Under the pieces are notes generated by a model, which did no database searches, was not told the origin of the DNA, and saw only the letters and a list, made by a program, of their open reading frames with translations. Positions 35,788-45,145 of a stretch of 64,000 bases of DNA are shown here, in pieces. The DNA is taken from contig NZ_SUNH01000015.1 in the NCBI RefSeq assembly GCF_005048265.1, positions 59,460 through 123,459 of the forward strand. Reading direction: 5' to 3'. The stretch's first letter is position 1. Every line of letters starts with the position of its first letter. The position numbers and the translations under genes are program-made. The stretch comes from Paracoccus hibiscisoli (lineage in GTDB: Bacteria; Pseudomonadota; Alphaproteobacteria; Rhodobacterales; Rhodobacteraceae).

Positions 35788-36924
35788 ATGCGACATTCCC
35801 TGCGCGGACAGGTTGACCCGTTCATCGTGATGGACGTGATGGAGGCGGCGGCCCGTGCCGAGGCCGCCGGTCGCCACATCATCCACATGGAGGTCGGCCA
35901 GCCCGGCACCCCCGCCCCCCTGGGCGCGCGCCAGGCGCTGGCAGGCGCGTTGGAACAGCCCCTGGGCTATACCGTGGCCTTGGGCCTGCCCGCGCTGCGG
36001 CAGGGCATCGCGGACCTCTATCGGCGCTGGTACGGGGTCGATCTGGACCCCGCGCGGGTCGTGGTGACGCCCGGCAGCAGCGGCGCGTTCATCCTGGCGT
36101 TTTCTGCGCTGTTCGATGCGGGGGACCGGGTGGCGATGGGCTATCCGGGCTATCCCAGCTATCGCCAGATCCTGCGCGCGATGTCGCTGACCCCGGTGGG
36201 CATTCCGACGCGCCCCGAGGACCGTTACCAGCCCCGCCCCGGCGATCTGCCCGATGATGCGCAGGGACTGATCCTGGCATCGCCGGGCAATCCGTCGGGC
36301 ACGGTGCTGACCGTGCCCGAGCTGTCGGCCCTGACGCAGGCGGCATCCGCGCGGGGCATGGCCGTCATCTCGGACGAGATCTATCACGGGCTGTCCTATG
36401 GCGACCGCTGCCATTCCGCGCTTGAGGTGACGGATGAGGTTCTGGTCGTAAACTCTTTCAGCAAATACTTTTCCATGACCGGGTGGCGCGTCGGGTGGAT
36501 GGTCGTGCCCCCGGACATGATCCGCACGGTGGAACGGCTGGCGCAGAACCTGTTCATCTGTCCGCCTCATGCCAGCCAGGTCGCGGCGCTGGCCGCCCTG
36601 GACTGCATCCCCGAGGCCGAGGCCAACCGCGCCGTCTATTCCGAGAACCGCCGCCTGATGCTGGAGGGTCTGCCGCGCGCGGGGTTCGACCGCATCGCCC
36701 CGCCCGAGGGGGCGTTCTACATCTATGCCGACGTGTCGCATCTGACCGATGATTCCGTGGCCTTTGCGGCCGAGATTCTGGACAAGGCCGGGGTCGCCGT
36801 CACGCCGGGGCTGGATTTCGACCCCGACCGGGGGCGGCGGACGCTGCGCTTCTCCTATGCCCGCGCGACGGCGGACATCGCCGAGGGGCTGGCCCGCCTG
36901 ACCGCCTTCATGGCGGCGCGATGA
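35788..36924 (+). CDS. pyridoxal-phosphate-dependent class I/II aminotransferase
   Basis: Fold-type I aminotransferase of 378 residues. Seen: EVGQPGTPAPLGARQAL near residue 36, VVTPGSSGAFILAFSALF near 91, ASPGNPSGTVL near 168, VISDEIYHGLSYG near 192 and the PLP-lysine motif SFSKYFSMTGWRVGWMV near 222 (Lys at about 225). The amino donor and acceptor are not clear; the closest general group is aspartate-type aminotransferases. The stop overlaps the ATG of the amidase gene, so both belong to one operon although their roles differ. Confidence 0.93.
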   Translation: MRHSLRGQVDPFIVMDVMEAAARAEAAGRHIIHMEVGQPGTPAPLGARQALAGALEQPLGYTVALGLPALRQGIADLYRRWYGVDLDPARVVVTPGSSGAFILAFSALFDAGDRVAMGYPGYPSYRQILRAMSLTPVGIPTRPEDRYQPRPGDLPDDAQGLILASPGNPSGTVLTVPELSALTQAASARGMAVISDEIYHGLSYGDRCHSALEVTDEVLVVNSFSKYFSMTGWRVGWMVVPPDMIRTVERLAQNLFICPPHASQVAALAALDCIPEAEANRAVYSENRRLMLEGLPRAGFDRIAPPEGAFYIYADVSHLTDDSVAFAAEILDKAGVAVTPGLDFDPDRGRRTLRFSYARATADIAEGLARLTAFMAAR

Positions 36925-38147
36925 GGGCAGTGGCGCTGATCCTGGCGCTGGTGCTGGCGCTGTGGCCGGGCGCGCCCGCGCAGGCGCAGGAGGCCGGGCG
37001 GCTGGTTCTGGGCGGCTCGTCCCTGACGCAGGCGCCGCAGGGCTGGTGGCACCGCCTGTTCGGCCCCGCACCGCTGGAGGTTGCGCTGACGCTGGATCGA
37101 CCGGTGCCGTGGCGGGCCTTTCTGGTGGGCGAGCCCGCGCGGCTGGTGATCGACCTGCGCGATGTCGATCTGGCCGGGCTGGACCCCGCGCAGCTGTTCG
37201 GCAAGGATCTGGCCCCCGCGATCCGGTGGGGCAGCTTTCGGCGCGGCTGGTCGCGGCTGGTGATCGAGCTGCCCGGCCCTTATCGCGTGGCCCGCGCGGG
37301 TCTGCGCACCCAGGGTCCCGAGGCGCGGCTGCAGATCGGTCTGGACCCCGTCGCGCCCGAGGATTTCGCGCCCCGCCCTTCGGCGGCTGCGGCGCTGCGC
37401 AACCTGCCCGATCCGGCGCAGCTGCCCGAGCCGCCGCCCCGCGCGCCGGGCCTTGCGGTGACGCTGGACCCCGGCCATGGCGGCTTCGACCCCGGCGCCC
37501 AGGCCGGAGGAGAGACCGAGGCCGCCCTGGTCCTGACCTTTGCCCAGGAGCTGCGCCGCGCGCTGGAGGCCCGGGGCGTCACCGTGTCGATGACCCGCGA
37601 CAGCGATGTCTATGTCCGGCTGGAGGATCGCATGACCGCCGCCCGGCAGGCGGGCGCCCATCTGCTGCTGTCGCTGCATGCCGATGCGCTGCCGCAGGGG
37701 CAGGCGGCGGGGGCCACGGTCTATGTCTGGAACCCCGCCTCGGACGGGCGGGCGGCGGCGCAGCTGGCGTTGCGGCACCAGCGCGACGATCTGCTGGCGG
37801 GCATGGATCTGCGCGGGCAGGATGACACGCTGGCCACGGTGCTGATGGATTTCGCGCGCACCGACACTCAGCCCCGGTCCGAGGCCTTTGCGAGGCTGTT
37901 GACCTCGCGCATGGCGCTGCGCGGCATCGGGCTGCATGGGCGGCCGGTGCAGGGGGCGGCGTTTTCCGTGCTGAAATCGCCCGATATCCCGTCGGTCCTG
38001 CTGGAGCTGGGCTTCATCTCGGACCAGACCGACCTTGCGAACCTGACCGACCCCGAATGGCGCGCCCGCATGGTCGAGGCGGTGGCCGAGGCCACGACCG
38101 GCTGGTGGCGCGACGAACAGGCCCGCGCGGGGCTTTTGCGTCATTAG
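36921..38147 (+). CDS. N-acetylmuramoyl-L-alanine amidase (AmiC type, AMIN + Amidase_3)
   Basis: Periplasmic zinc amidase that cuts the lactyl-amide bond in peptidoglycan during cell separation. The 408-residue protein has a signal peptide (VLALWPGAPAQAQ), an AMIN domain (about 25-135, for septal targeting), a Pro/Ala linker, and an Amidase_3 domain (about 170-400) with VTLDPGHGGFDPGAQ (zinc His), a Glu in GGETEAALV, LLLSLHADALP (zinc His) and VLLELGFISD (catalytic Glu). ATGA overlap with the aminotransferase gene. PBP1A follows. Confidence 0.95.
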   Translation: MRAVALILALVLALWPGAPAQAQEAGRLVLGGSSLTQAPQGWWHRLFGPAPLEVALTLDRPVPWRAFLVGEPARLVIDLRDVDLAGLDPAQLFGKDLAPAIRWGSFRRGWSRLVIELPGPYRVARAGLRTQGPEARLQIGLDPVAPEDFAPRPSAAAALRNLPDPAQLPEPPPRAPGLAVTLDPGHGGFDPGAQAGGETEAALVLTFAQELRRALEARGVTVSMTRDSDVYVRLEDRMTAARQAGAHLLLSLHADALPQGQAAGATVYVWNPASDGRAAAQLALRHQRDDLLAGMDLRGQDDTLATVLMDFARTDTQPRSEAFARLLTSRMALRGIGLHGRPVQGAAFSVLKSPDIPSVLLELGFISDQTDLANLTDPEWRARMVEAVAEATTGWWRDEQARAGLLRH

Positions 38148-38163
38148 CACACCCAGTGTTGCT

Positions 38164-38192
38164 TTGACCGCTGCGCCGCGCGACGCTATAGG
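38164..38192 (+). promoter_or_regulatory. candidate sigma70 promoter for the PBP1A gene
   Basis: TTGACC at 38164-38169 and TATAGG at 38187-38192 (17-base spacer), starting 17 bases after the amidase stop and about 30 bases before the GTG start. Confidence 0.5.
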
Positions 38193-38222
38193 GGGCGCGA
38201 AACCCCCGAAAGGCCGACCCCC

Positions 38223-40769
38223 GTGCTGCGACCCATCCTGTCCTTTTTTGGTGCGATCTTTTCCTGGGTGGTGACGGGGGTGTTCTTTGCCGCCCTGACC
38301 GTCGGGGGCATCTTCTGGATCTATTCGCGCGACCTGCCCAGCCACGAGACGCTGGCCCAATACGCGCCCAAGACCATCAGCCGCATCTATTCCGCCGAAG
38401 GCCAGCTGATCGACGAATTCGCCGAGGAGCGGCGCATCTTCGTGCCCATCGACGAGGTGCCCGACCTGGTCAAGCAGGCCTTCGTCAGCGCCGAGGACAA
38501 GAATTTCTATTCCCACCCCGGCTATGACCTGCGCGGCATCCTGTCGGCCGCCTATGAGGCAGCAGTCACCGGCGGGGCCAGCGTGCGCGGCGCGTCCACC
38601 ATCACCCAGCAGGTGATGAAGAATTTCCTGCTGTCCAGCGACCGCAGCGTCGAACGCAAGGTCAAGGAGCTGATCCTGGCCGCCCGGCTGGAACGCAGCC
38701 TGTCCAAGGACCAGATCCTGGAGCTGTATCTGAACGAGATCTTTCTGGGCCAGAACAGCTTTGGCGTGGTTGCCGCCGCCCAGACCTATTTCAACAAATC
38801 GCTGTCCGAGCTGGCCCCCCACGAGGCCGCGATGCTGGCCGCCATGCCGCAGGCGCCGGGCCGCTATCACCCCGTCACCGCCAAGGAGCGCGTGACCGAA
38901 CGGCGCAACTATGTGCTGCGCGAGATGTGGCAGAACGGCTATATCGACCAGGCGACCTATGAGGCCGAGGCGGCGCTGCCGCTGCGTTCGGTCCAGAACG
39001 GCGACTTTCCGTCCTTTCGCCGGGCGCTGCCGCCGCGCGATTATTTCACCGACGAGATCCGCCGCCAGCTGAGCCGCGAGTTCGGCCAGGAGGAGTTCTT
39101 TGGCGGTGGCCTGACCATCCGCGCGACGGTGGACCCCGAGCTGCAGTCGGAGGCCGCCAGCGCCCTGCAGACCGCGCTGGAGGATTACGACCGCAACCGC
39201 GGCGTCTGGCGCGGCACCGGAGAGGTGATCGAGGCCGGGCTGCTGACCGATGAGGCCAGCTGGCGCGGGGCGCTGTGGGACCTGCGCCTGCCGCGCGACA
39301 TTCCGGGCTGGCACCCGGCGGTGGTGCTGGAGGTGGGCGCCCGCGACGCCCGCATCGGCATCGAGGGCATCGAGGAGGACGGCGACGGCCACTGGATCCC
39401 AGCCAGCGACGTGACCTGGGCGCGGCCCCTGGACCGCGAGACGGGCCGGGCGGGTGCCCGCGCGCAGGTCGCGGGCGATCTGGTCCAGCCGGGCGACGTG
39501 GTGCTGGTCCGCGCGATGATGAGCGAGGGCGGCTTTCAGCGCTGGTCGCTGCGTCAGGTGCCCGAGGTTCAGGGCGGCTTCATGGCGATGGACGTGAACA
39601 CGGGGCGCGTGCTGGCGATGCAGGGGGGCTTCAGCTATGAGAGCAGCGTCTTCAACCGCGCCACGCAGGCGCAGCGTCAGCCGGGGTCAAGCTTCAAGCC
39701 CTTCGTCTATGCCGCGGCGCTGGACAACAACTATACCCCCGCGACGATCGTGGTGGACGAGCCGATCCGCATCAACACGCCCCAGGGCCTGTGGGAGCCC
39801 AAGAACAGCTCGGGGCGCCATTACGGGCCGACGCCCCTGCGCACAGGCATCGAGCAGTCGCGGAACCTGATGACCATCCGCATCGCCGACGATATCGGCA
39901 TGGATCAGGTCGCCCGCTATGCCGAGGATTTCGGCGTCTATGACCGACTGTCGCCGTTCCTGGCCAATGCGCTTGGCGCGCAGGAGACGACGCTGTTCAA
40001 GATGGTCGCGGCCTATGCGATGTTCGCCAATGGCGGCGAGCGGGTGGAGCCCACGCTGGTCGACCGCGTGCAGGACCGGCGCGGGCGCACCGTCTATCGC
40101 CACGACCAGCGCGTCTGCCGGACCTGCGAGATGCAGGCCATGCCCGTGGGGCAGGGGCCGGTGATCGACAGCAACCGGGAACGGGTGATGGATGCGGTCA
40201 CGGCCTATCAGCTGACCTCGATGCTGCAGGGCGCGGTGACGCGCGGGTCGGGGTCGGGCGTCAACCTGCCGGTGCCCATCGCGGGCAAGACCGGCACCAC
40301 CAATGACGCCAAGGACGTGTGGTTCATCGGCTATTCCAGCAATATCGTGGCGGGCTGCTATCTGGGGTTCGATCAGCCGCGGACCTTGGGCGAGCGGGCC
40401 TTCGGCGGAACGCTGTGCGTGCCGGTATTCAACGCCTTCATGCGCGAGGCGGTGGCGGAATATGGCGGCACCGATTTCGCGGTGCCTCCGGGCGGCTATT
40501 GGGTCAAGATCGACCGGCTGACCGGCCAGCGCCTGCCCGACGATGCCAGCGGGCCGAACGTGATCGCGGAGTATTTCCGCGACGGGACCGACCCCGACTG
40601 GCTGGCGCCCTTTGTGGTGTCTGGCTTTGGCGACGAGGTCGTGATCCTGCCTTGGGAGGCCGGAGCCAGCAGCGGCGCGGGCCGGGCGATCACGACCTCG
40701 ACCGGAGAGAGCCGGGTCATCCCGCAGCGCACCGATTTCGGGACCATGTCCTCGGGCGGGCTGTATTGA
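38223..40769 (+). CDS. mrcA: penicillin-binding protein 1A (bifunctional glycosyltransferase/transpeptidase)
   Basis: Class A PBP that polymerises and cross-links peptidoglycan. The 848-residue protein has one N-terminal membrane helix (about 5-33), a GT51 domain with AEDKNFYSHPGYDLRG near 96, GASTITQQVMKNF near 125 and LYLNEIFLGQNSFG near 172, an OB-like insert (about 300-440), and a transpeptidase domain with the active Ser in PGSSFKPFVYAA near 484, SRN near 547 and KTGTTNDAKDVWF near 690. The start is GTG at 38223, set by the position of the membrane helix. Confidence 0.96.
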   Translation: MLRPILSFFGAIFSWVVTGVFFAALTVGGIFWIYSRDLPSHETLAQYAPKTISRIYSAEGQLIDEFAEERRIFVPIDEVPDLVKQAFVSAEDKNFYSHPGYDLRGILSAAYEAAVTGGASVRGASTITQQVMKNFLLSSDRSVERKVKELILAARLERSLSKDQILELYLNEIFLGQNSFGVVAAAQTYFNKSLSELAPHEAAMLAAMPQAPGRYHPVTAKERVTERRNYVLREMWQNGYIDQATYEAEAALPLRSVQNGDFPSFRRALPPRDYFTDEIRRQLSREFGQEEFFGGGLTIRATVDPELQSEAASALQTALEDYDRNRGVWRGTGEVIEAGLLTDEASWRGALWDLRLPRDIPGWHPAVVLEVGARDARIGIEGIEEDGDGHWIPASDVTWARPLDRETGRAGARAQVAGDLVQPGDVVLVRAMMSEGGFQRWSLRQVPEVQGGFMAMDVNTGRVLAMQGGFSYESSVFNRATQAQRQPGSSFKPFVYAAALDNNYTPATIVVDEPIRINTPQGLWEPKNSSGRHYGPTPLRTGIEQSRNLMTIRIADDIGMDQVARYAEDFGVYDRLSPFLANALGAQETTLFKMVAAYAMFANGGERVEPTLVDRVQDRRGRTVYRHDQRVCRTCEMQAMPVGQGPVIDSNRERVMDAVTAYQLTSMLQGAVTRGSGSGVNLPVPIAGKTGTTNDAKDVWFIGYSSNIVAGCYLGFDQPRTLGERAFGGTLCVPVFNAFMREAVAEYGGTDFAVPPGGYWVKIDRLTGQRLPDDASGPNVIAEYFRDGTDPDWLAPFVVSGFGDEVVILPWEAGASSGAGRAITTSTGESRVIPQRTDFGTMSSGGLY

Positions 40770-40783
40770 CGGGGTCGAGCGGT

Positions 40784-40829
40784 TTGCGTCCCGCGACGGC
40801 GGGGGGCTGACTGCCCCCCGCACCCCCCG
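40784..40829 (+). repeat. dispersed GC-rich palindromic repeat, copy 1
   Basis: Intergenic element that starts TTGCGTCCCGCGACG, has a G-run and C-run hairpin (arms around 40800-40806 and 40813-40819) and ends in GCACCCCCCG. A near-identical copy lies at 52799-52844. It fills part of the 153-base gap between PBP1A and prfB. Confidence 0.7.
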
Positions 40830-40922
40830 TTCGCGTCGCGCGGGGCCCGAGCGGTGGTCTTGCCCAAGGGCGCGCGGCGCGGTATCACCCCGGACCTGAC
40901 GCCAGACCGAAGGAACCTGCCC

Positions 40923-42050
40923 ATGCGCGCCGAGACGCAGTCCACCATCGAGGCCATCCGCCGTTCCCTGACCCTGCTGGGTCAGCGCCTGGACTGGACC
41001 ACCGCGCCGCATCGTCTGGAAGAGATGAACGCCATGATCGAGGATGGCGACCTGTGGTCGGACCCCGCCCGCGCGCAGAAGCTGATGCGCGAGCGCCAGT
41101 CCCTGTCGGACGCGATCGAGACCTATCGCCGGATCGAGGACGACCTGTCGGCCAATGCCGAGATGGTCGAGCTGGCCGAGGCCGAGGGCGATGCCGATCT
41201 GGTGACCGAGGCCGAGGGCAACCTCAAGGCGCTGGCCAAGCTGGCTGCCCAGAAGGAGCTGGAAGCGCTGCTGAACGGCGAGGCGGATGCCAACGATACC
41301 TTCCTGGAGATCAACGCGGGCGCGGGCGGTACCGAGAGCTGTGACTGGGCCTCCATGCTGGCACGCATGTATGTGCGATGGGCCGAAAAGAAGGGCTATG
41401 AGGTCGAGCTGCTGTCCGAGACGGCGGGCGATGAGACCGGTATCCGCAGCGCCGGCTATAAGATCACCGGGCACAATGCCTATGGCTGGCTGAAGTCGGA
41501 ATCGGGCGTTCACCGGCTGGTCCGCATCAGCCCCTATGACAGCGCGGCGCGGCGGCATACGTCCTTCAGTTCGGTCTGGGTCTATCCGGTCGTGGACGAG
41601 AATATCGAGATCGACATTCCCGACCGCGACATCCGCATCGACACCTATCGGTCGTCGGGGGCGGGCGGCCAGCACGTCAACACCACGGATTCGGCGGTGC
41701 GCATCACCCACCTGCCTACAAACATCGTCGTCACGTCGTCGGAAAAGTCGCAGCACCAGAACCGCGCCAACGCCATGGCCGCGCTGAAGGCGCGCCTGTA
41801 CCAGATGGAGCTGGACCGCCGCAACGCGGAGGTGAACGCCCAGCACGCCGCCAAGGGCGATGCGGGCTGGGGCAACCAGATCCGCAGCTATGTCCTGCAC
41901 CCCTATCAGATGGTCAAGGATTTGCGCACCAGCGAGGAGACCAGCGACACCCAGGGCGTTCTGGACGGCGATCTGGACCGCTTCATGGCCGCGACGCTGG
42001 CGTTGGACGTGGCCGGGAAAAGCCGCGCCGAGGCGAATGCCGAAAGCTAA
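40923..42050 (+). CDS. prfB: peptide chain release factor 2
   Basis: Recognises UGA and UAA stops and triggers peptide release. The 375-residue protein has the catalytic GGQ loop in [17 protein letters not shown] near residue 245. The stop-codon recognition loop reads [16 protein letters not shown], i.e. SPY in place of the E. coli SPF; I recall this as usual in alphaproteobacteria. The coding sequence is one uninterrupted frame, so the programmed +1 frameshift of E. coli prfB is absent. ATG 40923 follows GAAGGAAC. A hairpin terminator-like element separates it from the next gene. Confidence 0.96.
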   Translation: MRAETQSTIEAIRRSLTLLGQRLDWTTAPHRLEEMNAMIEDGDLWSDPARAQKLMRERQSLSDAIETYRRIEDDLSANAEMVELAEAEGDADLVTEAEGNLKALAKLAAQKELEALLNGEADANDTFLEINAGAGGTESCDWASMLARMYVRWAEKKGYEVELLSETAGDETGIRSAGYKITGHNAYGWLKSESGVHRLVRISPYDSAARRHTSFSSVWVYPVVDENIEIDIPDRDIRIDTYRSSGAGGQHVNTTDSAVRITHLPTNIVVTSSEKSQHQNRANAMAALKARLYQMELDRRNAEVNAQHAAKGDAGWGNQIRSYVLHPYQMVKDLRTSEETSDTQGVLDGDLDRFMAATLALDVAGKSRAEANAES

Positions 42051-42054
42051 GATC

Positions 42055-42080
42055 GGGGCGCCCTTGTGGCGCCCCTTGTC
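42055..42080 (+). terminator. strong hairpin between prfB and the aldo/keto reductase gene
   Basis: Perfect eight-base arms (42055-42062 and 42068-42075) with loop CTTGT, four bases after the prfB stop, then TTGTCGTC. The T-run is poor, so it may act as an attenuator or a 3' stabiliser rather than a full terminator. Confidence 0.5.
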
Positions 42081-42092
42081 GTCGGAGGGGTG

Positions 42093-43076
42093 ATGGAACG
42101 CAGGCAGCTGGGGCAGGGCGGCCCGATGGTGGGCGCGGTGGCCCTGGGCACCATGAACTTCATGGGCACCTATGGCGCGGCCGATCCGCGCGACAGCCTT
42201 GCCGTGATCGACGCCTGCATCGAGATGGGGATCGACCATATCGACACTTCGGACGTCTATGGCGCGGGCGGGGCCGAGACGTTGCTGGCGCCGGTGCTGG
42301 CCCGCCACAAGGGCCGCGTGACCATCGCCAGCAAGGCGGGCATCACCCGCAACCCCGACCACCCCTTTGACAATTCGCCCGCCTATCTGCGTGCCGCGCT
42401 GGAGGGGTCGCTGCGCCGCATGGGGGTCGAGCGGATCGACCTCTATTACCTGCACCGCCGCGAGGCCGCCCGCCCCGTCGAGGAGGCGATGGAGGCGCTG
42501 ATGCGCCTGCGGGACGAGGGCAAGATCGGCGCCATCGGCCTGTCCGAGGTCGCCCCCGCCACGCTGGAGCGCGCCTGCGCCGTGGGTCCGGTCGCCGCCG
42601 TCCAGTCGGAATATTCGCTGTGGTCGCGCCAGGTCGAGCTGGGCATGACCGACGCCTGCGCCCGGCATGGCGCCGCGCTGGTGGCGTTCTCTCCGCTTGG
42701 GCGGGGCGTGTTCGGGGATGCGCCGCCTGACCCGGCGGGCTTTGCGCCGGGCGATTTGCGCATCACCATGCCGCGGTTCCAGCCGGAGAACTGGGCGCGC
42801 AACCTGCCGCGCCTGCGGGCCTTTGGCGATTGGGCGCGGGACCGGGGCGAATGCCCCGCCGCCGTGGCGATCGCCTGGGTTCTGTCGCGCGCGCCGCATG
42901 TCATCGCGCTGCCCGGATCGCGCAGCCTGGATCACTGGCGCCAGATCGCGCGCGGTGCGGCCTTGCGGCTGGATGCCGCGGCGCTGGACCAGATCGACCG
43001 GCTGCTGCCTGCAGGATGGGCGCATGGGCCGCGATACGGGCAGGCGATGGCCGTGGGGCCGGAGGGCTGGTCGTGA
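42093..43076 (+). CDS. aldo/keto reductase
   Basis: NADPH-dependent TIM-barrel oxidoreductase of 327 residues. Seen: ALGTMNFMGTYGAADPRDS near residue 17, DHIDTSDVYGAGGAETLL near 48 (catalytic Asp and Tyr), the Lys in TIASKAGI near 80, and DLYYLHRREAARP near 115 (active-site His). AVQSEYSLWSRQVE near 170 and VIALPGSRSLDHWR near 275 complete the fold. Substrate unknown. GGAGG lies five to nine bases before ATG 42093. Confidence 0.93.
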   Translation: MERRQLGQGGPMVGAVALGTMNFMGTYGAADPRDSLAVIDACIEMGIDHIDTSDVYGAGGAETLLAPVLARHKGRVTIASKAGITRNPDHPFDNSPAYLRAALEGSLRRMGVERIDLYYLHRREAARPVEEAMEALMRLRDEGKIGAIGLSEVAPATLERACAVGPVAAVQSEYSLWSRQVELGMTDACARHGAALVAFSPLGRGVFGDAPPDPAGFAPGDLRITMPRFQPENWARNLPRLRAFGDWARDRGECPAAVAIAWVLSRAPHVIALPGSRSLDHWRQIARGAALRLDAAALDQIDRLLPAGWAHGPRYGQAMAVGPEGWS

Positions 43077-43103
43077 TGCTGCGCTGCGGCGTAAACAGGG
43101 AAC

Positions 43104-43139
43104 TTGCCAGCCGTTGCAGGGCTTGTATCATGCTGCAAC
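43104..43139 (+). promoter_or_regulatory. promoter framed by a palindrome upstream of the patatin gene
   Basis: A -35 box TTGCCA (43104-43109) and -10 box TATCAT (43126-43131), 16 bases apart. Inverted arms GTTGCAG (43113-43119) and CTGCAAC (43133-43139) flank the -10 box on both sides, the layout of a repressor operator. TGC/GCA-rich palindromes of this kind recall sites reported for PhaR, the polyhydroxyalkanoate regulator of Paracoccus, but this link is from memory. Confidence 0.5.
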
Positions 43140-43157
43140 TGCATCATTGAGGGCTCC

Positions 43158-44231
43158 ATGGAACAGAAACGCATCAACCTGGCCCTGCAGGGCGGCGGCG
43201 CGCATGGCGCATTCACCTGGGGCGTGCTGGACCGCCTGCTGGATGAGACCTGGCTGGAGGTCGCGGCCATCAGCGGCACATCCGCCGGTGCGCTGAACGG
43301 GGCCGCGCTCAAGGCGGGGCTGGCGGCGGGTCGGGGGCGGGCCGGGCAGCAGGCCGCGCGCGACAATCTGGACGCGCTCTGGTCCGAGGTCGGCACCATG
43401 AGCGACAACCGCGTGATCCGCTGGATCAATTCGCTGATGCCGATGGGGCGCGGGTTCCAGCGCCTGACCGAGGTGTTTTCCCCCGCCGCCTGGCTGGACA
43501 ACCTGACCCGCCTGGTCAGCCCCTATGATTACGGGCCGTTCTACACGAACCCGCTGGCGGCGGTGCTGCGCGGGCTGCCCCATCCCGATTTCACCGCCGA
43601 TGCCGGGCCGGACCTGTTCGTGGCCGCGACCAATGTGCGGACCGGCCAGATCCGCGTCTTTACCGGCGCGGAGGCGGATGCCCATGCGGTCATGGCCTCG
43701 GCCTGTCTGCCGACGCTGTTCCAGGCGGTCGAGATCCACGACCCCAAGACCGGGCGGCTGGAGGCCTATTGGGATGGCGGCTATGCGGGGAACCCGGCGC
43801 TGTATCCGCTGTATCCGTCGCGCTATCCCGATGACGTGGTCATCGTCGCGCTGAACCCGATGATCCGCGAGACGCTGCCCCGCACCCCGGTCGAGATTTC
43901 CGACCGCGTGAACGAGGTCAGCTTCAACAGCAGCCTGATGTCGCAGCTGCGCGCCATCAACTTCGTCAAGCGGCTGCATCTGGAGAACCGCCTGACCGAT
44001 AGCCCGATGAAGAACGTGCTGATCCACATGATCATGGACGACGCGCTGATGAACGACCTGTCCGCCCGGTCAAAGCTGATGCCCGGCGCGCACAAGCTGG
44101 CCATCATGAAAGGGGCCGGACGCGTGGCCGCCGACACCTTCCTGGAGCAGCATGCCGACAAGCTGAACAAGGCCGACAGCGTCGATCTGTCGGCCATGTT
44201 CAAGCGCAGCTTCGATCACGCCACCGGCTGA
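43158..44231 (+). CDS. patatin-like phospholipase family protein
   Basis: Serine acyl-hydrolase of 357 residues. The patatin fold elements are all visible: oxyanion loop LALQGGGAHGAFTWGVLD at residues 8-25, nucleophile elbow ISGTSAGALNGAAL near 39 (GTSAG), and the catalytic Asp in YWDGGYAGN near 205. No signal peptide, so it is cytoplasmic; substrates may be phospholipids or intracellular polyesters. ATG 43158 has GAGGG upstream. A palindrome overlaps its likely promoter. The 3' end overlaps psuG on the other strand by 16 bases. Confidence 0.9.
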   Translation: MEQKRINLALQGGGAHGAFTWGVLDRLLDETWLEVAAISGTSAGALNGAALKAGLAAGRGRAGQQAARDNLDALWSEVGTMSDNRVIRWINSLMPMGRGFQRLTEVFSPAAWLDNLTRLVSPYDYGPFYTNPLAAVLRGLPHPDFTADAGPDLFVAATNVRTGQIRVFTGAEADAHAVMASACLPTLFQAVEIHDPKTGRLEAYWDGGYAGNPALYPLYPSRYPDDVVIVALNPMIRETLPRTPVEISDRVNEVSFNSSLMSQLRAINFVKRLHLENRLTDSPMKNVLIHMIMDDALMNDLSARSKLMPGAHKLAIMKGAGRVAADTFLEQHADKLNKADSVDLSAMFKRSFDHATG

Positions 44232-45145
44232 GCCATCGCGGCGGCGATCCGCGCGGCCAGGCGGGCGTTGTTCAGCACCAGTTCGATATTGCTGTCCAGC
44301 GAGCGTCCCTCGGTCAGCTCGAAGATCCGGCCCAGCAGGAAGGGCGTCACCGCCTTGTCAGCGATGCCCTGGGCCGCGGCCTCGGACAGGGCCTGTTCGA
44401 TCACGGGCATGATCTGGTCCTGCGGGATCTCGGCAGCCTCCGGGATTGGGTTGGCGACCAGCTGGCCGCCCTTGAGGCCCAGGGCCGCGCGCATGGCGGC
44501 GGCGGCGGCGATGTCTTCGGGCGTGTCCATGCGCAGCGGCGCGCGGATGCCCGAGGCGCGCGACCAGAAGGCCGGCAGATCGTCCTGGCCATAGGCGATG
44601 ACCGGCACGCCCAGGGTCTCCAGCACCTCCCAGGTCTTGGGCAGGTCCAGGATCGCCTTGGCACCGGCGGCCACGACCGTCACGGCGGTCTGCGCCAGCT
44701 CCTGCAGGTCGGCCGAGATGTCGAAACTGTCCTCGGCCCCGCGATGCACGCCGCCGATGCCGCCGGTGGCGAAGACCTTGATGCCTGCCAACTGCGCGCA
44801 GATCATCGTGGCCGCGACCGTGGTGGCACCGGTCCGTCCGTTCGCGATGCAGACGGCCAGATCGGCACGGCTCAGCTTCATGGCCTCTGCGGGCGGGGTC
44901 TGGGCCAGGGCGCGCAGGGCCTCGGGCGTCAGGCCGATATGGATCTGGCCGCCCATGACGGCGATGGTCGCGGGGACCGCGCCACCGTCGCGGATGGTGG
45001 CCTCGACCTTCTCGGCCATCTCCAGGTTCTGCGGCCAGGGCATGCCGTGGGTGATGATGGTCGATTCCAGCGCCACCACGGGCAGGCCGCGATCCAGCGC
45101 GTCGCGAACCTCGGGGGGATAGGTGAGGGGGGCAGTGTGGGTCAC
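44216..45145 (-). CDS. psuG: pseudouridine-5'-phosphate glycosidase
   Basis: Cleaves the C-glycosidic bond of pseudouridine 5'-phosphate to uracil and ribose 5-phosphate. The 309-residue protein shows the family stretches VALESTIITHGMPWPQNLEM near residue 24, GATTVAATMICAQLAGIKVF near 104, ATGGIGGVHRGAEDSFDISA near 125 and the C-terminal AVTPFLLGRIFELTEGRSLD with SNIELVLNNARLAARIA. The start is GTG 45145, overlapping the psuK stop as GTGA. psuK and an ArsR gene lie upstream in the same operon. Confidence 0.96.
   Translation of the reverse strand: MTHTAPLTYPPEVRDALDRGLPVVALESTIITHGMPWPQNLEMAEKVEATIRDGGAVPATIAVMGGQIHIGLTPEALRALAQTPPAEAMKLSRADLAVCIANGRTGATTVAATMICAQLAGIKVFATGGIGGVHRGAEDSFDISADLQELAQTAVTVVAAGAKAILDLPKTWEVLETLGVPVIAYGQDDLPAFWSRASGIRAPLRMDTPEDIAAAAAMRAALGLKGGQLVANPIPEAAEIPQDQIMPVIEQALSEAAAQGIADKAVTPFLLGRIFELTEGRSLDSNIELVLNNARLAARIAAAMAQPVA

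Noticed and set aside
40923..41010. Programmed frameshift in prfB
   Set aside because: The coding sequence is continuous from the ATG and has no in-frame UGA with a slippery CUU before it.
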